A DNA stretch of 64,000 nt from G965202915 sp965205955 (lineage in GTDB: Bacteria > Pseudomonadota > Gammaproteobacteria > Eutrophobiales > Eutrophobiaceae): the NCBI GenBank assembly GCA_965205955.1, contig OZ242192.1:1-64000 (forward strand), in the 5' to 3' direction. Position numbers and translations under genes: made by a program. This document shows positions 27,000 through 36,082 of this stretch, piece after piece. Each line of letters opens with the position of its first letter. The first letter of the stretch is position 1. Under the pieces are notes generated by a model, which was not told the DNA's origin, ran no database searches, and was given only the letters and a program-made list of their open reading frames with translations.

Positions 27000-28109
27000 T
27001 TATTTATTTTTTGCCGCAGATGAAGGGATGATCGGCGTATTTGAGACGGTGTCCGCATTCTGGGCGCGCTGTCTTAGCAGGTGGTCCATCAGTACCAGCG
27101 CCAGCATCGCCTCGGCAATCGGGGCGGCCCGAATACCTACGCAGGGATCGTGTCTTCCGGTGGTGGCTACTGTATCGGGTTGTCCCGATCTGCTAATGGT
27201 GTCTCCGGGCAGGCGAATGCTCGAAGTGGGTTTGAGCGCAATGCTGACAACAATGTCCTGCCCTGAAGAAATGCCTCCGAGGATGCCGCCGGCGTTGTTT
27301 CCGATAAAGCCGTCCGGGGTCATGGCGTCACGGTGCTCGGTGCCTTTATGTTCGATTGAATTGAATCCCGCGCCAATTTCGACTCCCTTGACTGCATTGA
27401 TGCTCATCATTGCCTTGGCGATGTCCGCGTCGAGCCGGTCGAAAATGGGTTCGCCGAGTCCGACCGGCATATCGGATGCTGTGATAGTAATCCGGGCGCC
27501 GATGGAATTGCCTTCTTTACGCAGCGCATCCATGTAGTCTTCCAGTTCGCCGATCTGTTCTGTATTCGGACAAAAGAATGGATTGTTATCGATTTCATTC
27601 GGATCTGTGTATTGGATCGCAATGGGTCCCAGTTGGGCGAGATAACCCTGAATGTCGATGTTATGCCGCTCAGCCAGGTATTTTTTCGCGATTGCGCCTG
27701 CTGCGACACGCATGCAGGTTTCTCGCGCCGATGCCCGCCCGCCGCCGCGATAATCGCGGATCCCGTATTTTTGCTGGTAGGTATAGTCGGCATGACCGGG
27801 ACGGAATTTTTCGGCAATGGCGGAGTAATCTTTGGGCCGTTGGTCTTCATTCTCGATGAGTAAGCCTATAGGTGTGCCGGTTGTGATTCCTTCAAACAGG
27901 CCGGAGGTAATTCGGACTTTGTCCGATTCTTTGCGCTGGCTGGTATGCCGAGACTTTCCGGGTTTTCTCCGCTCCAGATCCCGCTGCAAATCCTGCTCGG
28001 ATAGCGCCAGCCCCGGTGGGCAGCCGTCAACGATACATAAGTATCCATAGCCATGGCTCTCGCCGCTTGTGGTAACCGTGAATAATTTTCCAAATGTGTT
28101 GCCTGACAT
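27000..28109 (-). CDS. aroC: Chorismate synthase
   Basis: Makes chorismate from EPSP with reduced FMN, the last step of the shikimate pathway, in the cytosol. 369 residues, a normal length for bacterial AroC. It begins with the canonical MSGNTFGKLFTVTTSGESHG and carries the RPGHADYTY and DYRGGGRASARET signatures and the C-terminal RHDPCVGIRAAP motif. It stands alone on the minus strand after the accessory region, so it probably marks the return to the core chromosome. Confidence 0.98.
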   Translation of the reverse strand: MSGNTFGKLFTVTTSGESHGYGYLCIVDGCPPGLALSEQDLQRDLERRKPGKSRHTSQRKESDKVRITSGLFEGITTGTPIGLLIENEDQRPKDYSAIAEKFRPGHADYTYQQKYGIRDYRGGGRASARETCMRVAAGAIAKKYLAERHNIDIQGYLAQLGPIAIQYTDPNEIDNNPFFCPNTEQIGELEDYMDALRKEGNSIGARITITASDMPVGLGEPIFDRLDADIAKAMMSINAVKGVEIGAGFNSIEHKGTEHRDAMTPDGFIGNNAGGILGGISSGQDIVVSIALKPTSSIRLPGDTISRSGQPDTVATTGRHDPCVGIRAAPIAEAMLALVLMDHLLRQRAQNADTVSNTPIIPSSAAKNK

Positions 28110-28232
28110 GGCCTGTTATTCTACAGATCAATCTACCGGGGGTATATGGCCTGTTACCGCTATGCCACGGTTGATAAATTCGGTTATTCCGGTCATTTTG
28201 TTTTACTATGATGCGATGTATGAGGTGATGTT

Positions 28233-28772
28233 ATGTCCAGATATACTATGGTGAAGCAGGTTCTACTCTGCTGTATCTGCGTTATTGTTCCGCTTGCCGT
28301 TCAGGCCGGGGCGCCCTCCATTGAGTTGATACGTGTTGACAGCGGCAATCCCCAGGCCTTGAGCGATTATATCGGAAAGGGGAAATGGGTGGTAGTGAAT
28401 GTCTGGAGCCCCAGTTGCGGTTTTTGTGTGCGGGAATTGCCGTTAATCGAAAGTTTTCATACGGAGCACGGAAATGAGATCACCGTGCTGGGTGTCACGA
28501 TTGATTTTCCCAGCTTTGGATATGGCAGGATCGACGTTATAGAGGCTTTTCTTGCAGGCCATCCACTCGATTATCCGCTGTTTCTGGCCGATATGGATAT
28601 GGCCTCTGAGCTGATCGGCATACGCCTGACCGGCATACCGCTGATTGCGATTTTTCATCCGGATGGACGGCCATTGGTGCGCTGGCCGGGCAGGATTGAA
28701 CTCAATGAGATCAATCGTTTTATTCGCAATTATGCGGAACCCGAGGCGGACCCCCTGACTACAGATTTTTAG
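28233..28772 (+). CDS. Exported TlpA-like thioredoxin-fold protein
   Basis: 179 residues with an N-terminal signal peptide (hydrophobic core residues ~8-23, end VQAGA). A TlpA/AhpC-TSA thioredoxin fold follows, with active-site CGFC in WSPSCGFCVREL and the cis-proline loop LTGIPLIAIF. It should act as a periplasmic thiol-disulfide reductant, for example for haem or metal-site assembly. It converges on soxD, with the two stops overlapping by 4 bp, so a role in SoxCD maturation is possible, but the opposite strand means no shared operon. Confidence 0.85.
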   Translation: MSRYTMVKQVLLCCICVIVPLAVQAGAPSIELIRVDSGNPQALSDYIGKGKWVVVNVWSPSCGFCVRELPLIESFHTEHGNEITVLGVTIDFPSFGYGRIDVIEAFLAGHPLDYPLFLADMDMASELIGIRLTGIPLIAIFHPDGRPLVRWPGRIELNEINRFIRNYAEPEADPLTTDF

Positions 28773-29305
28773 GGCGCCGCTTCCTCATATACGTTGATAA
28801 AACCGTCCCGGTTCGGCATAACTGTTTTCGGCAGGGTGATTGCGTCCATGATGTTATCCGTAGCGATTATGTTGTTGAGATATAACAGGTAAGCCGTCAG
28901 CGCATATACTTCATTGTCGGATAGTGATCCGGGTGCGTCCATCGGCATGGAACGCCGGATCAGGTCGAAAAGGGTTGTGGCATAGGGCCAGTAGGCGCCA
29001 ATGGTCTTTTCCGGATAATCGTCTGTCAGCGCATTACTGGCGCCAGCCAACTGATCGGCCGAGCCGCCTGCTCCTTCGGGTCCGTGACATGCGATACATT
29101 TTGTGTCGTACACCCGTTTGCCTTGCGCAACGTTGCCGCTGCCTTCCGGCAAGCCTGTGCCATCCGGCATGATGCCGATATCCCGGCGGGCTATTGCCTC
29201 TGGTGATGCGGTTTCGCCCAGCATCGGACTGTCGGCGCGTGGGCATTCAGTCCCAATCAGTATCAATATCGATATCGCCGCTATCCTGTATTTCTTTCTG
29301 ATCAT
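28769..29305 (-). CDS. soxD: SoxD-like cytochrome c, partner of SoxC
   Basis: 178 residues with a signal peptide and one haem site, CIACH, followed by GPEGAGG. Methionines in PMDAP and MPNRDGF are candidate distal ligands. In the Sox pathway SoxD passes electrons from the molybdenum subunit SoxC to the respiratory chain. The gene overlaps the 3' end of soxC by 59 bp; the start at 29305 is kept because it provides the signal peptide. It is shorter than the two-haem SoxD of Paracoccus, so a sulfite-dehydrogenase type cytochrome subunit is an alternative. Confidence 0.78.
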   Translation of the reverse strand: MIRKKYRIAAISILILIGTECPRADSPMLGETASPEAIARRDIGIMPDGTGLPEGSGNVAQGKRVYDTKCIACHGPEGAGGSADQLAGASNALTDDYPEKTIGAYWPYATTLFDLIRRSMPMDAPGSLSDNEVYALTAYLLYLNNIIATDNIMDAITLPKTVMPNRDGFINVYEEAAP

Positions 29306-30593
29306 AGATATGGGTCACTGCGCCGTCCGCATCTACTTCCCAGGCGACGATCGCGTTGTAATGAAAAAATCCATGCCGCCCCCGTTTGGCAATCAGTTCG
29401 TCTCTTTCGGGTTGAATATATCCGCTTTCGTCCGTTGCCCGGCTCTTTAAAACGGCATATTGTCCCTGCCAGCGCCACGGGATGCGGAATCGGGTAAATG
29501 ATTTCGATAATACCGGTGGCTGCAACTGCGCATCGGCCCAGGTTTTGCCGCCGTCGGCCGACACCTCCACTTTTTTGATTTTGCCTCTGCCGGACCAGGC
29601 CAATCCGGTGATCTGATATAGTCCCGGTGTCTTCAATAACATGCTGCCTGAGGGTGAGGTGATTAATGATTTGGCCTCCATCTCGAAGCTAAACATCCTG
29701 GCCTTGCCGGAAGGCAGCAACTCGGTGTACCTCGATGTTTCATTGCGCGCCATCAGCGGTTTTGTGACTGCCTTCAGGCTGCGCAGCCATTTTACATTCA
29801 ATACGCCTTCCCAACCCGGCAGGAGCAGCCGCAATGGATAGCCATTTTCAGCGCGGATGCGCTCGCCATTCTGGTACAGGGCCAGCATGGCATCGTCCAG
29901 CGCCTTTTCTATTGGAATGCTTATATTCATTGCGAACGCATCCGCGCCGTCGGCGATCAGCCAAGTTGCATTTTTTTTCAAGCCGGCCTCTTCCAGCACA
30001 ATCGCCAGCGGGATGCCGGTCCATTCACTGCACGAAACCAGGCCATGAAAATAGCCTGCTTGCGCTCTCGATGGCTGACTGTTCCAGCCGGCATTGCTGT
30101 TGCCGCCACATTCGATAAAGCAAATGCGCGATACCATTGGATAGCGAAGCAGGTTTTCAACGGTGAAAAATGATGGATTTTTTACCAGGCCGTGCACCAG
30201 CAATTTGTGCCGGTCCGGGTCAATCTGCGGCACGCCGTTATGGTGCCGCTCATAATGCAGTCCATTCGGGGTGATCATTCCTTCAAGTTTATGCAGCGGG
30301 GTCCATGACACGCCGTTGCCGCTTACGGCGCTGTTTGCCGAGGGGAACCGGATTGTTTCATCTTCATGTTTTGAGGGCATTCCATAGGGGGAAAACGGCT
30401 CGCCCGGTTTGCTCATCCAGGGCGGCAGGTATCGGGCATTGGAGGCTGCCTCGACCGGCGGAACGGCTTGCATGAGCGGAATCAGCCCGGACGCCGCGCC
30501 CAGCGCAACCCCTCCCTTTAAAAACAAACGCCTGTCCAGCAGGCCATTCGCTGCAGCCTGGGGAAGGTCTGCCTTTAGCTTCTTTTTCGGCAT
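29247..30593 (-). CDS. soxC: Sulfane dehydrogenase molybdenum subunit SoxC
   Basis: About 448 residues from the ATG at 30593. The N-terminus has a Tat signal (DRRLFLKGG, then a hydrophobic stretch and AVPPVEA), expected for a folded molybdopterin enzyme exported to the periplasm. The sulfite-oxidase fold is clear, with LRYPMVSRICFIECGGNS containing the molybdenum-binding cysteine, then a C-terminal dimerisation domain. SoxC with SoxD oxidises sulfane sulfur bound to SoxY. Upstream in-frame codons to 30812 add a non-signal stretch and overlap the preceding HD-GYP gene, so they are rejected. No soxXYZAB is in the window. Sulfite dehydrogenase (SorA) is the main alternative. Confidence 0.88.
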   Translation of the reverse strand: MPKKKLKADLPQAAANGLLDRRLFLKGGVALGAASGLIPLMQAVPPVEAASNARYLPPWMSKPGEPFSPYGMPSKHEDETIRFPSANSAVSGNGVSWTPLHKLEGMITPNGLHYERHHNGVPQIDPDRHKLLVHGLVKNPSFFTVENLLRYPMVSRICFIECGGNSNAGWNSQPSRAQAGYFHGLVSCSEWTGIPLAIVLEEAGLKKNATWLIADGADAFAMNISIPIEKALDDAMLALYQNGERIRAENGYPLRLLLPGWEGVLNVKWLRSLKAVTKPLMARNETSRYTELLPSGKARMFSFEMEAKSLITSPSGSMLLKTPGLYQITGLAWSGRGKIKKVEVSADGGKTWADAQLQPPVLSKSFTRFRIPWRWQGQYAVLKSRATDESGYIQPERDELIAKRGRHGFFHYNAIVAWEVDADGAVTHIYDQKEIQDSGDIDIDTDWD

Positions 30594-30681
30594 GGTTCCG
30601 AATGACCCCGGGAATGGGCACAGTTGCCGGCCGCATCGGTCCAATCTGTTTTGTTCATTATTGCCAGTATTCTCTGATTGT

Positions 30682-32310
30682 TTATTGCCGGGGTTGATAG
30701 CCGGGAATGGCCGCAGGATTAATCTCATCCATCTGATCTTGTGCCAGGTATTTTTTCGCATAATCCATATGGACATTTTCATTGATAAATACATCGAATA
30801 AATCCGGATCAATGTGATTGTCCAGTTTCATTTGTCCAAGAATTTTCAGCGCCCTCGATAAAGGCATTGCCTTTTTATAAGGCCGGTCTCCTGCCGTCAA
30901 TGCCTCGAATATATCGGCGATGGCAACCATGCGCGCCGGTATGGATATGCTTTCCTTGGTGAGTTTGTTTGGATAGCCGCTGCCATCCATTTTTTCATGA
31001 TGCCCGCCGGCAAATTCGGGCACTCTTTCTAAATGTTTGGGGTAGGGCAGGGCTTCGAGCATTTTGATGGTTACAACAACGTGATTATTGATGATCTCAC
31101 GTTCGGAGCCAGTCAAGGTGCCTCGATTAATCTGTAAATTTTCAATTTCTTCCTCCGAAAGCAGCGGGACAATATTGTTATTTGAATCGCGCCAGTTTTT
31201 GCCGGCGATCTGTTCTATTCTGGCGCAATCTTCTTTCGATATTGATTCGCTGCCTATATTGCAATTTCGGATGTAGTCACGCTCTTGTTTGAGCGATTCT
31301 ATTTGTTCCTGCAAATCTTTATCGTCATTGATAATCTCATCGAGATCCTTGTCTATACCAGACTTTTTTAGCAGCGCACTAATGATTTTATCGCGCTGTA
31401 GAATTTCAAACCGGGCATCAACCAGATTGATTCTATCGAATATTGTTTCCAGCTTGGTTCCCTTATTGACCACATATTCCGGCGTGGTAATTTTTCCACA
31501 ATCATGCAGCCAGGCGGCGACTTCCAGTTCATATTTTTCTTCCTCGGTCATGGTGAAATCTTTTAATGGACCGGTTTTTGTTTGGCAGGCGGCATCGGCA
31601 AGCATTTTGGTAATGATCGGAACCCGGCGACAATGTCCGGCGGTATAGGGAGATTTTTCATCGATGGCATTGGCGACCAACTGTATAAAAGAGTCAAACA
31701 GATTCTTTTGCGCCTCAATTAACCCTCTTTTAGTAATGGTTACCGCCGCCTGCGATGCCAGTGATTCAACCAACTGCTGATCGAGCAGGCTGAATGGCAT
31801 TATCTTGCCGGTTTCTTTGTCCATGGCATTGATGAGTTGCAATACGCCAATTATTTTATGCTCATGGTTGGTCATCGGCACCGTAAGAAAGGAAGTCGAA
31901 CGATAGCCAAGGTTTTTATCGAACTTGCGGGTTCCGGAAAAATCAAATTCGCTGCTGTCGTAGGCATCCGGAATGTTGGCGGTTTTACCGCTTAGAGCGA
32001 CCCAGGCAAGCACCGTATTATTGTTCGGACGGTTATTATCATCCACAATCCGGAGCGGGGGGAATTCGATCTTTTCCTCGCTGATGCCTCCTTTGTGAAG
32101 GTTCAGGGATTTGTTGTGGATGGTGGCAAACCTGAAGTGTTTGTCATCGACGCGCAAATACAAGGTGCCGCCGTCGGCATTGGTCATATCCATCGCCTTT
32201 GTCAGTATCAACTCCAGCAGGTGATCATGGTTTTCTTCTGCGGAAAGGGCGATGCCGATCTTGTTCAGTTCGCCCAGAAGGGCAGATATACTTTCGTGCA
32301 TGTGTTCCAT
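30682..32310 (-). CDS. GAF-HD-GYP cyclic-di-GMP phosphodiesterase-like protein
   Basis: 542 residues. A GAF sensor domain covers about 20-195. The HD part has the metal-binding HDCGK at 269-273, and the GYP part has HHEKMDGSGYP at 437-447. Between them is an insertion of about 150 residues that is longer than usual. HD-GYP enzymes linearise cyclic di-GMP, lowering the attachment signal. The gene follows htpG by about 30 bp and precedes soxC by about 90 bp on the same strand, so read-through from htpG is possible. Confidence 0.9.
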   Translation of the reverse strand: MEHMHESISALLGELNKIGIALSAEENHDHLLELILTKAMDMTNADGGTLYLRVDDKHFRFATIHNKSLNLHKGGISEEKIEFPPLRIVDDNNRPNNNTVLAWVALSGKTANIPDAYDSSEFDFSGTRKFDKNLGYRSTSFLTVPMTNHEHKIIGVLQLINAMDKETGKIMPFSLLDQQLVESLASQAAVTITKRGLIEAQKNLFDSFIQLVANAIDEKSPYTAGHCRRVPIITKMLADAACQTKTGPLKDFTMTEEEKYELEVAAWLHDCGKITTPEYVVNKGTKLETIFDRINLVDARFEILQRDKIISALLKKSGIDKDLDEIINDDKDLQEQIESLKQERDYIRNCNIGSESISKEDCARIEQIAGKNWRDSNNNIVPLLSEEEIENLQINRGTLTGSEREIINNHVVVTIKMLEALPYPKHLERVPEFAGGHHEKMDGSGYPNKLTKESISIPARMVAIADIFEALTAGDRPYKKAMPLSRALKILGQMKLDNHIDPDLFDVFINENVHMDYAKKYLAQDQMDEINPAAIPGYQPRQ

Positions 32311-32341
32311 CAGGGTCTGTCGGCGCTCCGTAGAAAAGGAT

Positions 32342-34246
32342 TCATTTTTCCGGTTTTTCCTGGCCGCCCGCCAATTCGACGATTCGCCTGTTCAACCGGC
32401 TTACAAACCCGGTCGGATCTTCCAGATGTCCGCCTTCACTCAACAGCGCCTGGTCAAAAATAATCCTTGCCCATTCACTGAAGCTGTTTTCATCCGCCTC
32501 TTTTTCCAGCCGGGAAATGATTGGATGTTCGGCATTGATCTCAAGTATGGGTTTGGAGCCGGTTATGGTCTGGCCGGAGGCTTTTAGTATCTGCTCCAAA
32601 TGCCTGCCCATTTCATTTTCCTCCGACACAAGACACGCCGGAGAATGAGTCAGGCGATGGGTTAGCCGCACTTCTTTCACCTGGTCATCCAATGCTTCTT
32701 TGATCCGCTGGAGCAGTTTTTTATTTTCGTCCCGGTCCTTTTTCGGCTTTTGATCTCCCGCCCCGTTGTCCAAATCATCGATATTTAGTTCGCCCTTGGT
32801 AACGGATGCCAGCGGCTTTCCTTCATATTCATTCAAATGGGGGACCACCCATTCATCAACAGGATCGGTCAGCAGCAATACTTCAATGCCTTTGTTATGG
32901 AAAAATTCAAGATGGGGACTGTGCCTCGCCATTGCATAATTCCCGGACGTAATATAATAAATGGCCTTTTGATCTTTTCGCATGCGTTCAACATAGTCCT
33001 GTAATGAGGTCTCCTGGTCTTCGGAGTCCCGGTGTGTGCTGGCAAACCGTAATAGCGCGGTAATATCCTGTTTATGGTTTGCAGAATCAATGATGCCTTC
33101 TTTCAACACCTTGCCAAATATTTCCCAGAATTTTTTGTATTTATCCGCATCGTTTTTTGCCATGTCTTTCAACAGACCCAGGATTTTTTTGGCGCAACCA
33201 CTCCGGATCGAATCGATGGTTTTACTTTGCTGCAGGATCTCCCTGGAAATATTCAACGGCAAGTCATCGGAATCGACAACCCCTTTGACAAAGCGCAGCC
33301 AGGAAGGCAGCAGTTGTTCGGCATTGTCCATAATGAATACCCGCCGAACATATAGTTTTACCCCGTGCTGCCGCTCCCGGTCCCACAGGTCAAATGGGGC
33401 ACGGGCAGGAATATACAGCAGACTGGTGTATTCCAGCTTCCCCTCCACCTTGTTATATACATGCGCCAATGGATCTTCAAAATCATGGGCGATATGCTGG
33501 TAAAACTGGTTGTATTCCTCCGGGCTAATGTCCTTTTTATTGCGCGTCCAAAGAGCCGTAGCGCTGTTCACGGTTTCATGCCCCTTCGCATCTTCCCCCT
33601 CTGCGGGCATCTCGACAGGCATCGAGATATGGTCGGAGTATTTGGTGATAATGCCGCGAAGGCGGTGGCCATTCAGGAGTTCATGCATATTGTCGCGCAA
33701 GTGCAATACTACCCGGGTGCCGCGTTTTGGCCGATCGACGGTCTTTATCGTATAGTCGTTTTCACCGGTGGAGCTCCAGTACACCCCTTGCTCTCTGGAC
33801 AGCCCCGCACGACGGGTGGTGACCTCAACTTTTTCCGCAACGATAAATGCGGAATAAAAACCAACGCCGAATTGGCCAATTAATTGACTGTCCTTGCCCT
33901 GGTCGCCGGTCAGGGATTCGAAAAATTGCCTTGTGCCGGATTTGGCAATGGTTCCGAGTTGCTCTATCACCTCTGCGCGAGACATGCCTATGCTGTTGTC
34001 TATCACCGAGATCGTTTTGTTTTTTGGGTTATATTCAACCCGGATACTGAGATCCGAATCATTTTCATACAAACTGTCATCCTGCAGAGACTCAAAACGG
34101 AGCTTGTCCGCCGCATCCGAGGCATTGGAGATCAATTCACGCAGGAAGATATCCTGATTGCCATACAGAGAATGGATCATCAGATCCAGTAATTGCCGGA
34201 CCTCGGTCTGAAAACCGAGGGTTTCCTGTTTTGCTTTAACAGCCAT
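32342..34246 (-). CDS. htpG: Chaperone HtpG (Hsp90)
   Basis: 634 residues, normal for bacterial Hsp90. It begins with KQETLGFQTEVRQLLDLMIHS and carries the GHKL ATP-site motifs LRELISNASDAADK, DNSIGMS and QFGVGFYSAF, then the middle domain with LPLNISREILQ. It is a cytosolic ATP-dependent chaperone. A candidate heat-shock promoter lies about 40 bp upstream, and the HD-GYP gene follows on the same strand. Confidence 0.98.
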   Translation of the reverse strand: MAVKAKQETLGFQTEVRQLLDLMIHSLYGNQDIFLRELISNASDAADKLRFESLQDDSLYENDSDLSIRVEYNPKNKTISVIDNSIGMSRAEVIEQLGTIAKSGTRQFFESLTGDQGKDSQLIGQFGVGFYSAFIVAEKVEVTTRRAGLSREQGVYWSSTGENDYTIKTVDRPKRGTRVVLHLRDNMHELLNGHRLRGIITKYSDHISMPVEMPAEGEDAKGHETVNSATALWTRNKKDISPEEYNQFYQHIAHDFEDPLAHVYNKVEGKLEYTSLLYIPARAPFDLWDRERQHGVKLYVRRVFIMDNAEQLLPSWLRFVKGVVDSDDLPLNISREILQQSKTIDSIRSGCAKKILGLLKDMAKNDADKYKKFWEIFGKVLKEGIIDSANHKQDITALLRFASTHRDSEDQETSLQDYVERMRKDQKAIYYITSGNYAMARHSPHLEFFHNKGIEVLLLTDPVDEWVVPHLNEYEGKPLASVTKGELNIDDLDNGAGDQKPKKDRDENKKLLQRIKEALDDQVKEVRLTHRLTHSPACLVSEENEMGRHLEQILKASGQTITGSKPILEINAEHPIISRLEKEADENSFSEWARIIFDQALLSEGGHLEDPTGFVSRLNRRIVELAGGQEKPEK

Positions 34247-34578
34247 AATACAATTTTCCCGTGTTGGTCATTGATAGCCTTAAAATATGGGGATTGACAT
34301 TTTTTTCAATACCCAAAAGGCGCGCATCGAAAAATCACACAAAGGGCTTAGTTGAGACAATAAATTTCTAACAAAATTCCTGTTTCCTTAGCAACTTATC
34401 ACTGCAACTATCACCCGGACAGTGTGCTGTTTGTCTTTGCCGCCAATTGTACCCGGCTTCCTTGCTGTTTGCCAGATGCGATCTGCCATATCATCAGACC
34501 ATGTATCAGTTCCCGGCTACGGTTTCCATTTATTTCTATAGGGATGAGGTCTCGTTTTGTAGTATTATTGGAGTGATG
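34247..34578. other. Divergent intergenic region between htpG and the small exported protein
   Basis: It carries the htpG heat-shock promoter candidate and, near 34560-34576, the ribosome-binding region of the plus-strand gene (TTGGAGTG). An open frame extends upstream to 34447, but it has no signal peptide and is not supported. I see nothing else. Confidence 0.5.
34285..34310 (-). promoter_or_regulatory. htpG: Candidate sigma-32 (heat-shock) promoter of htpG
   Basis: The minus strand reads ATTGAA (34310-34305), 12 nt, then CCCCATAT (34292-34285). The second element matches the sigma-32 minus-10 consensus (CCCCATNT) exactly, and the first is close to CTTGAA with a slightly short spacer. Transcription would start ~30 bp before the htpG ATG. 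Confidence 0.55.
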
Positions 34579-35052
34579 ATGAAAACGGGAAAATACCAGC
34601 GGGATCTGGCGATGCAGCCAGGCGGCAAAAAAACCGTCCTGCCGTCCGGGCGTTTGTATGTAGCGCTGTTCTTGCTGCTGCTCTCCGGCGGAGCGTATTC
34701 GGACGAAGCCAGATTCGAATGCAGTATCCATTCAGTGCTGGCCCTCAGCGATAACGGCCGCATCGTGACGCATGGCTGGTCGGCGAATTATCTGAATAGA
34801 AAGTTTACAGTGGACAGGGGTAGCGGCAAGGTAATCAGCACGACGGCATTGAAGGTGCGTTTGAGTAATTATGATAAAGAAAGTCAGCCGCTTTTGCTCG
34901 ACCGGGAAAGCTATAGAGCCATCACAATTTTTGAAAATAAGGATAGCTATTCGGCCCTTGAAATAGAAAAGAGACCCGATGATGAGCCCATGCCTTTTTT
35001 CTATAAAACAAATATAGGGATGATGTTGTCCGGCACTTGCCAACTGCTCTGA
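34579..35052 (+). CDS. Exported small hypothetical protein
   Basis: 157 residues from the ATG at 34579, which lies 5 nt after GGAG. A second ATG directly upstream at 34576 is an equal choice. A hydrophobic stretch (LYVALFLLLLSGG) followed by AYSDEA looks like a signal peptide with a long basic lead, or a single membrane anchor. The mature part is mostly beta with two cysteines, at ECS near its start and TCQ at its end, that could pair. I do not recognise a family. It converges on the tup operon. Confidence 0.6.
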   Translation: MKTGKYQRDLAMQPGGKKTVLPSGRLYVALFLLLLSGGAYSDEARFECSIHSVLALSDNGRIVTHGWSANYLNRKFTVDRGSGKVISTTALKVRLSNYDKESQPLLLDRESYRAITIFENKDSYSALEIEKRPDDEPMPFFYKTNIGMMLSGTCQLL

Positions 35053-35092
35053 TTGATCGGCGGCATATCCCGGCAAGGCCGGTTTCACGGCG

Positions 35093-36082
35093 TCAAAATA
35101 ACCGGACTGCGGACGATTTGAAGCTGATGAATACCCGGTCATACAGTTTCAGGCCCATGCTGTTCAGTGTTTCCGGGGTAATATGGGCATGGAAGGATTC
35201 CGCTCCCTGTACAGTAAGGTTGACATGCCTGTCTTCGTGTGTCATGGCCGTCACTTTCCCGTGAAATGCGTTGCGCATGCTCGAATCCAATGGCGCTTTG
35301 GAGATGACAATCTGGCACGGGTCAATTACCAGGTGTTTGCAGTCCTGATTTTCCGGCGGGATGAATATCTTTATTTTCCCTGTGTCAAACGTCGAACCGT
35401 TGATCTTGCCGTAAAAAAAATTGCTCGCCGATGCCTCGAATAATCCGGCGTTGGTCAATCTGTATATATGGTCGGACAATGCCTGTGTCCGCAGTCGATC
35501 ATGGCCGGTAAATATGATGGTTTTGTCCTGTTCGTCGCGCAAATTCTGAATCAATGCCCCCAGCTCTTCGGCGGATTCACGGTCCAGATGGGTAAAGGGT
35601 TCGTCCAGCAGTATGACGGTAGGGTCCAGTACCAGTATCCGGGCAAGCGCGATCTTTTGCGCCTCGCCTCCCGATAGCGATTTCACCGAACGGTCGGCGA
35701 GCTTTTCTATTCCCAGGAGCGCAAGCATTTTTCGCACCAGTCTGTCGCGCTCCAGGGGTTGAATGCCGCGGAACTTCAGGCCGATTTCGATGTTTCTGGC
35801 GGCGCTGCCTTGTAACAGATAGGGATTTTGCGGTACCAGTCCGATCTGCTTCCCTAAGGCCGCCGCATTCTTGCGGGATACCGTTTGTGTGGAAAAACGG
35901 ATCTCGCCGGAATCAGGCGGCAGCAGGAAAGACAGTATTTTCAGCAGGGTGGTTTTTCCCGCTCCGTTGGCGCCGATCAGTGCGGTAATCCTGCCCCGGG
36001 TAAAGTCCTGAGCATCGATTTTCAGTACCGGAGTATCGGAATACGAAAAACGGAGATCCTTGAGTTCATATTGCGCGCTCAT
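35093..36082 (-). CDS. tupC: Tungstate ABC transporter ATPase
   Basis: 329 residues with Walker A GANGAGKTT, signature LSGGEAQKIALARIL and Walker B VILLDEPF. After the nucleotide-binding domain (~230 residues), the C-terminal part resembles a molybdate/TOBE-like oxyanion-binding domain (MTHEDRHVNLTVQG and onwards). Such a domain can sense bound anion and inhibit transport. The start overlaps the tupB stop as ATGA. It powers import of tungstate for the aldehyde oxidoreductase encoded later in the window. Confidence 0.88.
   Translation of the reverse strand: MSAQYELKDLRFSYSDTPVLKIDAQDFTRGRITALIGANGAGKTTLLKILSFLLPPDSGEIRFSTQTVSRKNAAALGKQIGLVPQNPYLLQGSAARNIEIGLKFRGIQPLERDRLVRKMLALLGIEKLADRSVKSLSGGEAQKIALARILVLDPTVILLDEPFTHLDRESAEELGALIQNLRDEQDKTIIFTGHDRLRTQALSDHIYRLTNAGLFEASASNFFYGKINGSTFDTGKIKIFIPPENQDCKHLVIDPCQIVISKAPLDSSMRNAFHGKVTAMTHEDRHVNLTVQGAESFHAHITPETLNSMGLKLYDRVFISFKSSAVRLF

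Noticed and set aside
30594..30812. Longer N-terminus for SoxC
   Set aside because: It would overlap the HD-GYP gene by 131 bp and bury the Tat signal 73 residues deeper in the protein.
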